A stretch of 64,000 nt of DNA from Kuschelorhynchus macadamiae (taxonomy: Eukaryota; Arthropoda; Insecta; Coleoptera; Curculionidae). The notes under the pieces were generated by a model. The model searched no databases. It was not told the origin of the DNA and saw only the letters and a list, made by a program, of their open reading frames with translations. The translations under genes were made by a program, and so were the position numbers. This document shows positions 43,288 to 55,849 of this stretch, piece after piece. Each line of letters opens with the position of its first letter. Position 1 is the stretch's first letter. The stretch is from NCBI GenBank assembly GCA_030620095.1, contig JAUTXW010000346.1, forward strand, positions 35,001 to 99,000. The letters are read 5' to 3'.

Positions 43288-45042
43288 TATAATGAGGAGG
43301 TGAGAAAAAACAGACTTCTAATGAGCTATTTGGTCGATGTTACGTGTCACCTAGCAAAGCAAGAATTATCTTTCAGAGGCCATAATGAAAAAAGCGATTC
43401 CGTTAGTGCGGAAAATTTTCGGGAAACTTTTAATCTGTTAATTAAACGTGATAACGAAATACAACAACATTTAAAAAAAATTGGAAATATTTTTTCTGGT
43501 TTATCAAAAACTATCCAGAATGATTTGATATCCTGTATTTCCGATTACCTTGCAGATACAATTCATAGGGAGATAAAAGAGTCGTTGTTTTTTGCAGTGC
43601 AAGCTGACGATACTACGGATATTTCTGAGAAGTCCCAATGTGCGATTTCAATTCGGTACGTTAATAAATACGGTGAAATCAAAGAAAGTTTCTTGGGTTT
43701 TCATGACGTTAGCGAAGACAGAACAGCGGACGCAATGTATGGATTAATTGTTACAGTCATAGGCAATTTCGATTATAAAACAAAATTAGTTGGGCAATGC
43801 TACGATGGTGCTAGTGTGATGGCAGGTTCATTGAATGGTTTGCAAAAAAAATTTAAAGATGATGCTCCTTTTGCTTTGTTTACGCATTGTAGTGCGCACA
43901 GATTGAATTTGGTTTTACAAACTAGTTCAAAAAATATAAAAAATTGCCGAATTTTTTTCGCAAGTGCGTCCTCGATTCCCGGATTTTTTCATCAGTCTGC
44001 AAAACGGACATTTACTTTAGATTCGACGATAGGAAAGAGGATTTCTTCCAGTTCAGACACCAGGTGGGCTTCCCGTTCTAAAATCATTCAAATCTTGCAC
44101 TCTGAATGGGAAGGCCTAAAATTAGTTTTTTCTAAAATTATTGACGACCAATCATCATCGGCTGAGTCAATAAACGGGGCCAAGGGATATCTTAAATTTA
44201 TGAACGATTTAGAATTTTCGTTTCTTACCGCTGTGTATAAACATATTTTTGACATAACTGACCCCCTTTTCAACATTCTACAGAAAAAATCATTGGACAT
44301 CACCTATTGTAAAAAGCAAATATTTATGGCAAGAGATCGTATCAAGTTATTGAGAAATGAGACAATGTTTAATACAATATTTGAACAAGCCCAAACAAGG
44401 ATTTTTAATAATAGGGACTCAGGGCAATTGTCAAAAAGAATTAAGTTATCGGACACCATTAAAGGCGATGAGCAAAGTTCTTTACGCATTTTATTTTATG
44501 AGATAATTGACAATATTGTGACTCAAATAGAAGTTAGGTTTGCAGATATGTCTCAGTTATTATATTTTTCTTTAGCGGATTCCTCAAAATTCGAAGAATA
44601 TAGCAAAAATTTTCCGCTTGAATTTGTGACGAATGTGACCAACTTTTATAAAAATTTCTTTGACAAACAAAAATTAATTAATGAGCTTAGTGTAATATAT
44701 CTCGATGAACAATTTGCATTGCTGAGCGTCGAGGCAATTTTAAAACATTTCGTAAAAAATGAACTTCAAGAAATATTTCCTGAAAGTTACAAACTTTTTG
44801 CGTTAATTGCTACCATACCTATTACAAGTACCTCAGTGGAAAGACATTTCTCTTGTTTAAAGCGAATAAAAACGTATTCTCGCAATACAATAAAAAATGA
44901 ACGTTTATCGTCACTTGCGCTAATTTCAATAGAAAAAGAGTTGTTCTGCTCCTTACAGAAGGCTGATAACTTTACGGATGTCATAATAAGTAAATTCGCC
45001 CTTTTAAAAGATAGGCGGATAAATTTAATTTATAAAACTTAG
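43288..45042 (+). pseudogene. hAT (ZMYM1/DUF4371-like) transposase lacking its N-terminus
   Basis: An open frame of about 585 codons with no stops. In order: LVDVTCHLAKQELSFRGHNE (near the start), FFAVQADDTTDISEKSQ (a conserved Asp region), LVGQCYDGASVMAGSLNGLQ, LFTHCSAHRLNLVL (Cys/His pair), SSSDTRWASRSKII (the hAT RW motif) and, at the C-terminus, LFALIATIPITSTSVERHFS and SSLALISIEKEL, the hAT dimerisation domain. The zinc-finger DNA-binding N-terminus is absent. The frame continues upstream into DD41D terminal sequence (Met at 43192), making an accidental fusion frame of 616 codons. The catalytic region looks sound, but without the DNA-binding domain and left end I expect no mobility. Confidence 0.8.
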
Positions 45043-45149
45043 TTGTCAGCTAAGTGTGTACGCGGCTTAACGTTTTCTTATAACGTCATTATTCTTGAAA
45101 TTATTGTGGTTGTCGCCTACCCTAGCCTAAACACCACGAGCCGCCACTG
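43288..45149 (+). mobile_element. hAT transposon, 5'-truncated, nested in DD41D element 5
   Basis: The right end reads CCGCCACTG, the complement of the common hAT start CAGTGGCGG. The left junction (TATAATGAGGAGG after TGGTTTT) has no such terminus. The host sequence is uninterrupted: CGCTTTGGTTTT on the left joins AAAATCGG on the right, matching the uninterrupted opposite arm at 46650-46680. No 8-bp target duplication is visible. Confidence 0.8.
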
Positions 45150-45400
45150 AAAATCGGTCAAGACATTTAGAAAATATGAAGGATTGAAATTTAAAATGTT
45201 TATTTACAAATTATCAGAGTTAATGATAAGGATAAATTCCTTCGACCAATTTGCTATTTTTGTCCTGTTATTTTAGATGTTTACTGCTGATTTTAGTGAT
45301 TTGACATGCCACAACGATCAGGTGCGGTAGTTGCTAGATAGCTGTTCTGTAACTTGTGCGTTTAAATTTCTCAATATCATTAAATTTTTTATCAATAATT

Positions 45401-46553
45401 ATGGTGTACTCACTTGCAGAAAAAGTGGAAATAATCGAACTTTATTTTAAAAATAATGAATGTGGCAATCGGGTTGCGCAGATATTTAATGAACGACATC
45501 CTGAAAAACACCTTTCCGGCAAAATTGTTCGCGAGTTAGTAGCAAAATTTCGCGAAACTGGATCCCTTATGAATAAAAAGAGGCAGATGGAAAATCCTGT
45601 AGTAAATGAAGCTATGGAGGTCTTTGTATTGGGCCAAGTTGCCATGGATAGTACGCTGAGTACAAGAAAATTAGCCAATGAGACCGGCGTGAATCGTACA
45701 AGTGTCCAAAGAATATTGAAAAAACACCATTTCCACCCGTATAAAATTCAGTTGGTACAAGAACTCAACGAAGACGATTTTGATCGCCGCTTGCAATTTT
45801 GTGAAACTATTAGTGAACGAGTGGCCAATAATAATAATTTTCTATTCAATGTGTGTTTTTCGGATGAGTGCACTTTCTTTTTGAACGGTGTAGTTAATCG
45901 GCATAACTGTCGGTACTGGGCTGAGAACAACCCCAGGGTATTTCACGAGGTGCACACACAACATCCTCAGAAATTGAACGTGTGGGCTGGTATTTTTGGA
46001 AATTCTATTGTGGGTCCTTTTTTTCTTCCTGGAACTCTAACAGGTGATATGTACTTAGATTTACTGGAAAATACCATCGACCCAGCCCTAACTGACATCA
46101 TCGAAAATAATCCTGGATACGTTGAAGCGGAACTGATATTTCAACGTGTTTTTGGATTTTTTGAAAAAAAAATTACCCTGGCCGTTATGCCTTGCGGTAC
46201 GTTTTCGATGGGCCACCCTGTATATAGACGGTGCACCTCCACATTACTCTCAAAATGTGCGTAATTATTTAAACACTAACTTTCCCGGGCGGTGGATAGG
46301 ACGAAGGGGTGCCATTGAGTGGCCTCCCCGGTCACCCGACTTGACTCCTTTAGACTTTTTTCTATGGGGACACATAAAAAGTAAAGTGTATAGCACTCCA
46401 CTTGCCTCATTAGAAGATCTGCGAACACGAATTATTGACGTTTGTCGCGAAGTGACCCCTCAAGTTCTTCAGAATGTTCGAGAACGATTTGAAGCTAATT
46501 TGTATTACTGTATGGAGGTCGACGGGCAACATTTTCAGCATTTGCTTCATTAA
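45401..46553 (+). pseudogene. DD41D transposase of element 5, interrupted by an 80-bp piece
   Basis: Starts MVYSLAEKVEIIELYF (45401), with a helix-turn-helix (GCGNRVAQIFNERHP-like, then LSTRKLANETGVNRTSVQR), HHFHPYKIQLVQEL, VCFSDECTFFLNG (first Asp), KLNVWAGIFG and VEAELIFQ. At 46145-46223 a copy of the element's own terminus interrupts the gene. It resumes at DGAPPHYSQNVRNYL (second Asp) and RSPDLTPLDFFLWGHIKSKVY (third Asp, spacing 41), to a natural end HFQHLLH. Apart from the piece and the resulting frame change it is intact. Confidence 0.85.
46145..46223 (+). repeat. Copy of the element's own terminal repeat inside its transposase
   Basis: About 79 bases identical to the outermost right end (46827-46896), but here including the full CACCCTGTATA terminus that the real right end has lost. 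It sits exactly between the FQ and DG codons of the second catalytic motif. Confidence 0.9.
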
Positions 46554-46912
46554 TACGGTAAGTTTTTTTTTATTTAATTCAATTTATGCGTTTTTTGAAA
46601 AATGTATTTTTCAAATTTCAATCCTTCATATTTTCTAAATGACTTGACCGATTTTCAAAACCAAAGCGGGAATGTATAGCGAATAGAAAGCCCTTTTCAT
46701 TGCGGTACCACTTGACCCCTCTTCCCATTTGAAAAAGTTTGGGGGATGACAACCCCGCTTAGAGGGTTGAAAATTTTGCGATCATTTTAAGGGCAAAAGT
46801 TGTCCCCCTCACAAACAAAATTGACGTGTTTTTGGATTTTTTGAAAAAAAAATTACCCTGGCCGTTATGCCTTGCGGTACGTTTTCGATGGGCCACATTA
46901 AATGTATATATT

Positions 46913-48078
<1,166 letters not shown>

Positions 48079-48086
48079 ATATATAT

Positions 48087-48466
48087 ATGATAGTATATTC
48101 TTATTCCACGTACACCAACGTCATAACAAGGAAAATATTCTTGTCTGGAAAGATGTTCTGCATCACAGCAGACACAATGATCCATTTTGATCAAACGACG
48201 ATCGCGATTTTGCACTTATTAGAGCTCATCAGGCCGCCATAGACTAACGGGTCCCGTGTAGAGCAAAGGCACAAAATGGAATCACAAAACAACTACTCCG
48301 CTGGCTAATATCACGACCGACATTGAATTACACTGTGACTCCTGGCTTTCGTTGTGAGCATTAAATGATAGTGTATTCTTATTCCACGTACACCAACGTC
48401 ATAACAAGGATATGATCCTTGTCTGGAAACATGTTCTGTATCACAGCAGACACAATGATCCATTAT
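48087..48466 (-). mobile_element. Retrozyme-like repeat, locus C
   Basis: Inverse copy of locus B with the same boundaries relative to neighbouring TA and subrepeats. It is part of the inverted duplication and not an independent insertion. Confidence 0.8.
48188..48246 (-). ncRNA. Hammerhead ribozyme, mutated core (locus C)
   Basis: Same lesions as at 41094-41152 (AAAA for GAAA, GUGC for GAGC), so these mutations predate the inverted duplication. Confidence 0.8.
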
Positions 48467-48483
48467 ATCTATGTATATATAAA

Positions 48484-48486
<3 letters not shown>

Positions 48487-48532
<46 letters not shown>
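48487..48532. repeat. (TA)n microsatellite
   Basis: Short pure TA array at the left end of DD41D element 4a. Confidence 0.9.
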
Positions 48533-48536
<4 letters not shown>

Positions 48537-50955
48537 CATATAGTGTACTTAGAATGGTTGCAAGTCAAACAGCATACAGGGTAGGTCAAAAAATATTAAA
48601 ATCATTCAAGAGTAAAGTACCCTTATTTCGAAAGATTCAGCAAAATGTTATTAAGAAGAGTTGTTTAGCATCAAAAGTTAGGCCTGGATACCAAAACATA
48701 CCCTCCTGAGAAAAAAAAAATGTTTTTGGAAAAAATCAAGTTTTTCAAAAATTGATTTTTTTGATAATTATCATAAACATTTTCAGAGTTTAATCAAAAT
48801 CAGATCAGATTCACATAACTCCGTTCAAATTTAAGTATACTTTAATTTTTTAGGGAATCATAAACTTTACGTTTGTTGCAACGATATTAAACACAACTTA
48901 GAAATTTCGCCAATATTCTTTTTAACAAGATGAATCATTTCTGAAGAAAATATGCACATTAAAAAACTTTCATTTGAAGTGCAAAATTTTCAAAGCATTT
49001 CTGAAGAAAATATGCACATTAAAAAACTTTCATTTGAAGTGCAAAATTTTCATTTCAAATATTTATTAAAGAACTGTATACATAATTGACAAACTGGAAA
49101 TCCTTGAAAAAACAAATGAGGGTTAAAAGTGAATTAATGTGAATTAATATTAACAAAAAACCAAACGAACCGAGATCTAATTGAATGTGATACCACTAGT
49201 TTTACCAAAAATGTTTATTATTACTTAACAATTAACAAATCAACATGAAGTAAAAAAACATTTAAGGAAGTACATAAGAAAATGAAAATTATTTAAGCGT
49301 TTCTGTGTGCCCACCTTCTCGTTCAATGCATCTAATTGTCCGGTCATAAAATTCACTAAAAGTGGGTCGCAAGATATTTGCTGGAATATTTCTGCAATGG
49401 AAACGATTCGAATTTTCAAGTCCCTCAACATTATTAAATAGTCGATCCTTATAAACTTTTTGCTTTAAGTATCCCCATAAAAAAAATCTAATGGGGTAAG
49501 ATCTGGGGAACGAGGAGGCCACCGTGGATCGGTATTTCGTCCTAACCATTTAGTACCAAATTTCCCATTTTACCATTCAGAAACATTTCTAGTAGAATGA
49601 GCGGGACATCCATCATGTACAAACCATAATTTATACCGTTCTTGTAAACTTATATTGTCCAAAAAATCCGATATTTCGTGTTCCAGAAACTGTAAATAGG
49701 TATCATCAGTTAGGATTCGGCGAAAAAAAAAACGGACTCAATAATTTTTCGTTGATAATACCGCACCACACGTTTGTTCTTTGGTAATACTGGTTTCTAT
49801 TGTCAATAACAAAATTTGGATTTGCTTTCGACCACCACCTACAATTTTGGGAAGAGACAGTGTCATTTGTTGTGAACGTGGATTCATTCCCAAAGAAAAT
49901 GTGTCTATGTATATGTATATGAAATAGATGGGTGTGTCACTGATTTTCTATTTATCCTTGAATGCATATGCAGACATCATAGCGGATGTCATAGTCTCAT
50001 TCTTGAAACGTGCAAATAAACATTGGCCTAAGTATAAGCATGAAACTTGTATTTCTTGGGAATTTTTTTTAATACCCGTATAAGCAGAAATTTCCTGGGT
50101 GGATCTTATAGGATTTTCAACAACTGACTGAAGTACCGCTAATTGATTTTCTTCAGTACAAACAGTTTTGGCACGTTCATTTTTAATTTATAGTCCAAAG
50201 ATCCCTGTCTGTTTGAAGTTTATTAAAATTCCACTTACAGTTGAGTAGTGAACTTGTTTGTCTGGATGTCGTTCATTGAAAATATCACGCACTGTTTTAT
50301 AATTATCCCCACATATCAAAACTAATTCTGCCTTCTCGACTAGCGTTAATTGTCTTGGAGGAGGTATTTAAAATCAAATAAAGTTATATGTAATAATATA
50401 ATTGTTCTTCTGGAATGAAATATTAACGCCACCGAACTGTCGTAATTTTTACTTCTAACCCTCATTTGTTTTTTCCGTGGGTATCCGCGATTATCTTAGT
50501 ATAGGATTTCAGATTTGTCAGTTAATGTTTACATTTATTTAATAACAATTTTATAATTTTGCACTTCAAATGAAAGTTTTTTTAATGAGCATATTTTCTT
50601 CACAAATGTTCACAAATCATTGCAACAAACCTCAAGTTTGGGATTCCCTAAAAAATTAAAAATCCAAGTTAATGTCACAAGTATACTTAAATTTGAACGG
50701 AGTTATGCGAATCTGATCTGATTTTGAATAAACTATGAAAGTGTTTACAATAATTATCAAAAAAATCAATTTTTCAAAAACTTTTTTGATTTTATCCGAA
50801 AAAAAAATTTTTGGTATCCAGGCATAACTTTTGATGCTAAACAACTTTTCTTAATAGCATTTTGCTGAATCTTTCGAAATAAGGGTACTTCACTTTTTTA
50901 CCTACCCTGTATGCTGTTTGACTTGCAACCATTAAGTACACTTTATATGATTATC
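48533..50955. mobile_element. DD41D element 4a, full-length, roughly 400-bp inverted repeats
   Basis: Terminal sequences ATAATCATATAGTGTACTTA, then TTGCAAGTCAAACAGCATAC and AGGGTAGGTC at the left, with complements at the right (about 50895-50955). The inverse match continues inward for about 400 bp (for example CATAACTCCGTTCAAATTTA). The transposase relic is on the minus strand. Confidence 0.8.
49240..50380 (-). pseudogene. DD41D transposase relic, element 4a
   Basis: The N-terminus reads RQLTLVEKAELVLICGDNYKT-like and FNERHPDKQVHYSTVSGIL (about 50355-50215). A stop follows, then CTEENQLAVLQSVVENPIRS (about 50160-50110) and a decayed middle. The C-terminal half has the QERYKLWFVHDGCPAHSTRN region and RSPDLTPLDFF (spacing 41), with a frameshift after DFF as in copy 4b. 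A stop replaces one residue in the NVSEW region. Inactive. Confidence 0.7.
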
Positions 50956-51004
50956 GAAGATGCACCAACTTTTGGCAATATTTTCATTTTGATTGTTTAG
51001 AAAT

Positions 51005-52860
51005 TGAAATTAAGCTAGTAACTAATTCCTAAAATAGTTGGGTGTTCCGCTGTTAAATGGGCCGCACTGTATATAGAACATCTCGGTACAAGGCATCAAT
51101 TTAGGAGATTTGGGCCAGGTGGACTTTTTTTTTCTTTAAAAATTCTGGTTTAACAGCGGTAACTTTTTTTTCTTGTGGCACATTTTAGTATAAGACATCG
51201 ATTAGGGAGATTTGGATAATAAATTTACGAAATTTTGTTTTCGCAACCGTGAATTTTTCAATTTTTTTCTTTGCAGAAATTTTCAAAGGGAAAATGAAAA
51301 CTTCAGAGTATCGAGAGTATAGAGAGATAGGATATTTGATGTAATTTTGGGAAGCGCAATTTATAAAAAAATATTTTGACAGCTGTCAAAAAAATTATTT
51401 TTTCCCGTGAATTTACAATTGTCTAAAACTGTTAAATGCGGTTTTCCCAGATTTATGTACCTCTATTGGAGTATTTTTTCGCTTGTTTCCTGGTGACTTT
51501 TGAACTGCTTAAAATTTTTAAATACAGTTTTCACAAAACCATGTAACTTTTAGTGGCGTATTTTTAAAAAATATTTTGACAGCTGTTGAAAAAGGTTTTT
51601 TCCCTGTGACTTTTGAAGTGATTCATTTTTTTAAATGGGGTTTTCACAGTTCCTTTTAACTTTGTATGATATAATTAATTAAAAAAAATATTTTATTATA
51701 TCTGTCAAAACAAAATTTTTTTCCCGTATCCTCTGAACGACTTAAAGTTTTTAAATATGGTTTCCCAGATTCATGTAACTTTAATGGCGTACTTTATTTA
51801 AAAAAATATTTTGATAGCTATCAAAAGAAACTGTTTTTTTTTTGTAACTTCTAAACTACTTAAAATTTTTAAATACGGTTTTCACAGTTCCATGTAACTT
51901 TTACGGGCGTAATTTATTTAAAAAGGAATATTTTGACAACTGTCAAAAAAAAACTGTTTTTCCCGTAACTTTTGAATTGCTTAAAAATTTTAAATTTGGT
52001 TTTTACAGTTTTATATAACTTTAAGTGGCGTAATTTTTTTGAAAAAAAAAATATGTTGACATCTCTCAAAAAATTGTTTTCCCCCTGGAACTTTTGAACT
52101 GCTTAAAAATTTTAAATACAGTTTTCATTGTTCAATGTTTTAGTGGGATATCCCGTGATTTATTACTTCCTTATAATATTGAAAAACTGATTAATATAAA
52201 TATCATGTTTAACATATAGGTAAGTACTAAAACTTGCTACTATCGTAATTCTCAATAATATAAAATGGACTAAAAAGTGGAGAGAATTTATTCAAATCGT
52301 AGCCGTATGGTCATGGCCTACAAAAATATAAAAAACGTAGAGAAAATAAAAAAAACTTTTCTATATCAAATCAAATTAAAAGAATAAAATAGCTAACCAG
52401 TGATATTAACTTGAATATAAAATTATACTTTAACTATGAAATATTATACATAATATTTGAGGTGTTATTCATATATTTTGTATGTTGAGATCTTTAGTAA
52501 ATTGTAAAAATGCTTCTTTATAAACTTGCTGGGTTTTTTTTTATAATATGAATATTTATCAATAATCACCATAAATCAGTTATGATGGTTTGTGTATGAC
52601 TTTATTGATAGTTTTATTGACAAACATTTGGCTAACCTAACAGTACGTGTTTTTAAAAAAAAAATAAAAAAGTTTGGCTTGTGTTAATATAATATTTTTT
52701 TACATCACCTGAAAAATGCCTAATCAGGGCAAACAAAAACGCAATCTTATTTTTCAAACACAACTGGCTACAAACTTATATGTTTTATAAAAAAAAACTA
52801 AAAAAAGTCATTGCCCGAACGGGATTAGGATGCTTATATTTGCACCTGTGCAGATTTGAC
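51005..52860 (+). repeat. GACAGCTGTC subrepeat-family element, copy with most units
   Basis: Begins TAGTAACTAATTCCTAAAAT and GGGCCGCACTGTATATAG. Then GTTTAACAGCGG and at least six units with palindromes near 51371, 51571, 51688, 51806, 51928 and 52051, so the usual period is about 117-123 bp. It ends with an outer segment (about 52495-52860, AATGCCTAATCAGGGC, GCCCGAACGGGATTAGG) that matches 35280-35640 in reverse. Non-coding. This looks closest to a full-length member. Confidence 0.7.
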
Positions 52861-53259
52861 ACTTCCAGTAACATATTTTAATATGGGTCTTGGCGTAGGA
52901 AAAAAGCGAAATGTTATGTGGGCCGCGCTTTCAAGTAATTTTTGTCTAACCTGTCTTACATTTTTAAATAATCATTCTTAAAAACAACTCCACTTAACTG
53001 GAATACAACTGGAGAACTCTACAATTGAGCTACAAAGCTTCACAACGAAAATTTAGCGAAACTTGGTTATGCTTCGCCGATATAAACGTATATTACTTAT
53101 CTTGCGCTTTTCGATCATAACTCTTCTTATCTCCACTCATAATTATCTGGTTCCATCTCCGACGAGCAAAGCTCTTTTTATAACCAAATGTTTTTGAACT
53201 AAACACTTTGTGTTCGTACATAACATATAGAAAAGAAGCAAAGGCGCGCGTAAAGGGAG
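52861..53259. other. Unrecognised DNA
   Basis: No supported feature. Confidence 0.4.
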
Positions 53260-53410
53260 ACTATAATCATCCTTAAAGGATGAAGGGAGAATCTTACTTC
53301 TGGGAATGTCAGCCAGACGAGCGCTACAGTTTATCAGAGTCGAAATCCCGGCCATCCCTTCCACCTGAAAGGGTATGTGATGGCGGCAAGTGTAAATTTA
53401 TCCCCATACT
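53260..53410 (-). mobile_element. SINE fragment related to 55.85-56.17 kb
   Basis: Read on the minus strand, TAAATTTACACT..., CACATAC, GATAAACTGTAG and CTGGCTGACATT match in order the 3' region of the tRNA-headed SINE at 56040-56150. The short open frame across this region (53280-53582) is therefore probably not a gene. Confidence 0.55.
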
Positions 53411-53578
53411 AGGTAGCGTGGATCATAGTATAAAAGATGAAATTTATTTAACACTTCTTGTTAGATTTTTACCACTAATATTGGTCGCAGACTTAGCAAA
53501 GTATTTGCACTCCCACCAGGATTCAAAGTCGGCCACAACGTTACCAACGTCAGATGATCAGCGCGTAAACACACTGAT

Positions 53579-54039
53579 GTAACGGTACACACCCTGCCAG
53601 ACTCCTACGTTGCCACAATTCTTATCCTTGTTCTTTCCTTTCCTTCTTTCCTGTATTGTTTAATTATTTATTATGGCTGTTTAATGATGGTTTTGTCGCC
53701 GAACCTAGACCAGCCTAAGGCTAACAGGACAGATCCACCTAAGAGTAAAGGTTTTGTTACAAAAATATCCTTGTTTTAATATTAACTCGGAATTCGGTTG
53801 GAGCGCTACCGCGCGCTTTGTTTACCGCAAACCTAACCTAATCCAAATTTTTATTAGTTATAAGTTTTGTTAAAAAAAAAACTTAAAAACAGTTTTCTTC
53901 GTCCGAATCGAGATTCGGACACATAAATCCTACTCGTAGGCCACACAGAACGTAACAAACGCTGTTTATACTGCGCCGAAATAAACTTACATATTAGAAA
54001 AATACAACGTCGGAATCAGGCGGGATGTGTACCGTTACG
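53579..54039. mobile_element. Small inverted-repeat element containing SINE-like sequence
   Basis: GTAACGGTACACACCCTGCC at 53579 is matched in reverse by GGCGGGATGTGTACCGTTAC at 54018-54037, with about 32 bp of imperfect inverted repeat. The interior (about 53680-53990) is homologous to the SINE at 54280-54600. Confidence 0.55.
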
Positions 54040-54279
54040 TAACGCACTGAACCACCTGCTCGATTTTTTGTTGGTTAGTGTTTACGTTAAACATTAATGT
54101 AATTTGCATTGTGTTCCGGGCCATCAAAATTTAATTAAGCAAATCGCCGTAAGTAGCGCTACTGTCTGTTAGAGGTGCTTGAGATTTAGACGTTCCTACG
54201 AAACCAAACACGAGACGCATTACAAGGACTGTTTCAGATTACTACGAACCCTAGCAGAGGCAGTCGAACTTGTGATACA

Positions 54280-54600
54280 ATTGTAAAATTAAATAAATTT
54301 GTTTACATTTAAAACCACGTAATTGTATGTCTTTAACGATGGTTTTATCAACGTGCCTAACCTAACCTAACGCTAATAGTATAGAACCACCTAACAGTAT
54401 ATGTTTTGTTACAAAATAAACCTTGTTTTAATATATACTCGGACTTTTTTTTTGGCTCTTTACCTAACCTAATCTGCATTGTTATCAATTACAAGTATTT
54501 TATTAAAAAAAACTTTAAAGTCATGCGCTTGAATAGGGATTCGAACACATATGCGCCGCATCCAAAGACGAGTATTTTATCGCTGAGTTAGAAATATACT
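54280..54600 (-). mobile_element. tRNA-derived SINE
   Basis: On the minus strand the head reads CTAACTCAGCGATAAAATAC (A-box-like), then GATGCGGCGCATATG and GTTCGAATCCC (a good RNA polymerase III B box, about 54536-54546). A tail of about 230 bp with TTAGGTTAGGTTAGG follows. The anticodon-stem region remains recognisable but this is not a functional tRNA. Confidence 0.65.
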
Positions 54601-55569
54601 AAGTCTTTACCGAACATTCAACAAAACGACTGAATACTTCTATCTTCTAATAACAGTAAACCCTCTAAGGGCCTTTCGCAAGAAGGGTTTATGAAACCAA
54701 GAGGGGACCAGTAGAGCTGGCCTCTTGGAAGAGCAGACGACTCAACAAGGCTCCATGAAGGTGACTGGTAACACACCGAGCAGTCGGCAGCGGCAGGTCT
54801 CAGGGTGACCAATATACCGGAGGCATATCCGGATGTGGTCATCTCAGAGCTTGTCGGACGTGTAAGTTGTACAAAATATTTAAAAGCAAAGAAAGCAGGT
54901 AGATATAGATATTTATTTAGATTTGGTCGCAAATTATCAGCAGACACTAGAAAAGTACCATTAAACCGCACCGGAAAGTGAAGAATATATCTAAATTATA
55001 ATATTAATCAAACATTTGAATTCACTGTTCTCTTACCGAATTAATTATACTTGTGGGAGAAGTACATCCGTTTGTGTTCCGATCCGATAGATGCTAGATC
55101 GACATGTGCAACATCTGTCGGTGAAAAATCATTCGAATATAAATGTCAAAAAAAGTATTGGAATGAAATGGTATGGTAAATAAGTAAAGTAAATAAAACT
55201 TTTGTAACAGAAGAAAATTTAATTTGCTTAGTTATAAGTCACCAGATACTAGTTTAATTTTTATAATTAGTTACCTAGGTAGATTTTGTACCAGCGAAAA
55301 CTATTAATAAGTTAATAGGTTCTATTGTCTTTAACACCTGAAGAATATTTATTTACGTATTTTGTCTAACGAAAAATCCAAAGCTTTAAATTTAAAGTAA
55401 TTACTAACTTAGTAGTGCCAAAAAATGTTTTATTTTTATTTGCATTTACATTATGATAATTATTTAATTGTATTTGATATTAAAAATAACAAAATTATCT
55501 ACGTTAAAAAAATATTTTCCAGCTTTTGATTCGCCGCTGGAAATTGTGTCAAAATAAAATAGCTAGATT
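54601..55569. other. Unrecognised DNA
   Basis: A 117-codon minus-strand frame (54618-54971) lies in GC-richer sequence but has no recognisable domain, no splice context I trust and a mixed composition. It may be a repeat of unknown type. The remainder is AT-rich. Confidence 0.35.
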
Positions 55570-55622
55570 TTGTTTCACCCGACTCATAATAATACCTACT
55601 TTCTGTTTGCCATTGAAATCAT

Positions 55623-55767
55623 AGGCCAAATTAATACGGAGCATCAATCCATCAAATCCATTCGAACTCCGCCGACGCCTCCCGTTTTGCACAGTCCGGG
55701 TGACAGTCCAGATCCATATAATGAAAAAGATAATAGGCGGCGTTATCGACTCCGATCTTGGAATTAA
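55623..55767 (+). CDS. Candidate terminal coding exon, function unknown
   Basis: After a pyrimidine-containing tract and CATAG (AG at 55621-55622), an open frame of 47 codons runs to TAA: GQINTEHQSIKSIRTPPTPP, then VLHSPGDSPDPYNEKDN and RRRYRLRSWN. The stretch is GC-richer than its surroundings, uses CCG/CCT/CGG codons and ends naturally. No known domain is recognised; a proline-rich, basic cytoplasmic tail would fit. Upstream exons are not visible. It could instead be a remnant of a mobile-element polyprotein. Confidence 0.3.
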
Positions 55768-55849
55768 CTCGTATTCATTTTAAAGTATTCGGAATAATTC
55801 GAATATTTGAATATCGGGATTTAACGAACGAAACGTAAGAAGCCGGCAG

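Larger units (their letters stand above)
43044..46896. mobile_element. DD41D element 5 carrying a hAT insertion
   Basis: Left end TA-CAGGGTGGCCCATCGAAAAC (43044). Right end is the complement, ending GGGCCAC at 46896, with the last few bases (CCTGTA) replaced by AT-rich sequence. Inverted repeats are about 300 bp (43044-43287 plus 45150-45195, against about 46597-46896) once the hAT at 43288-45149 is removed. The transposase relic is at 45401-46553. Confidence 0.85.

Noticed and set aside
53280..53582. 100-codon open frame as a possible gene
   Set aside because: Its first half is antisense to SINE sequence shared with 55.98-56.15 kb; no splice sites or domains support coding.
54530..54600. 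Functional tRNA gene on the minus strand
   Set aside because: A and B boxes are recognisable, but the acceptor and anticodon stems do not close properly and it continues into a SINE tail.
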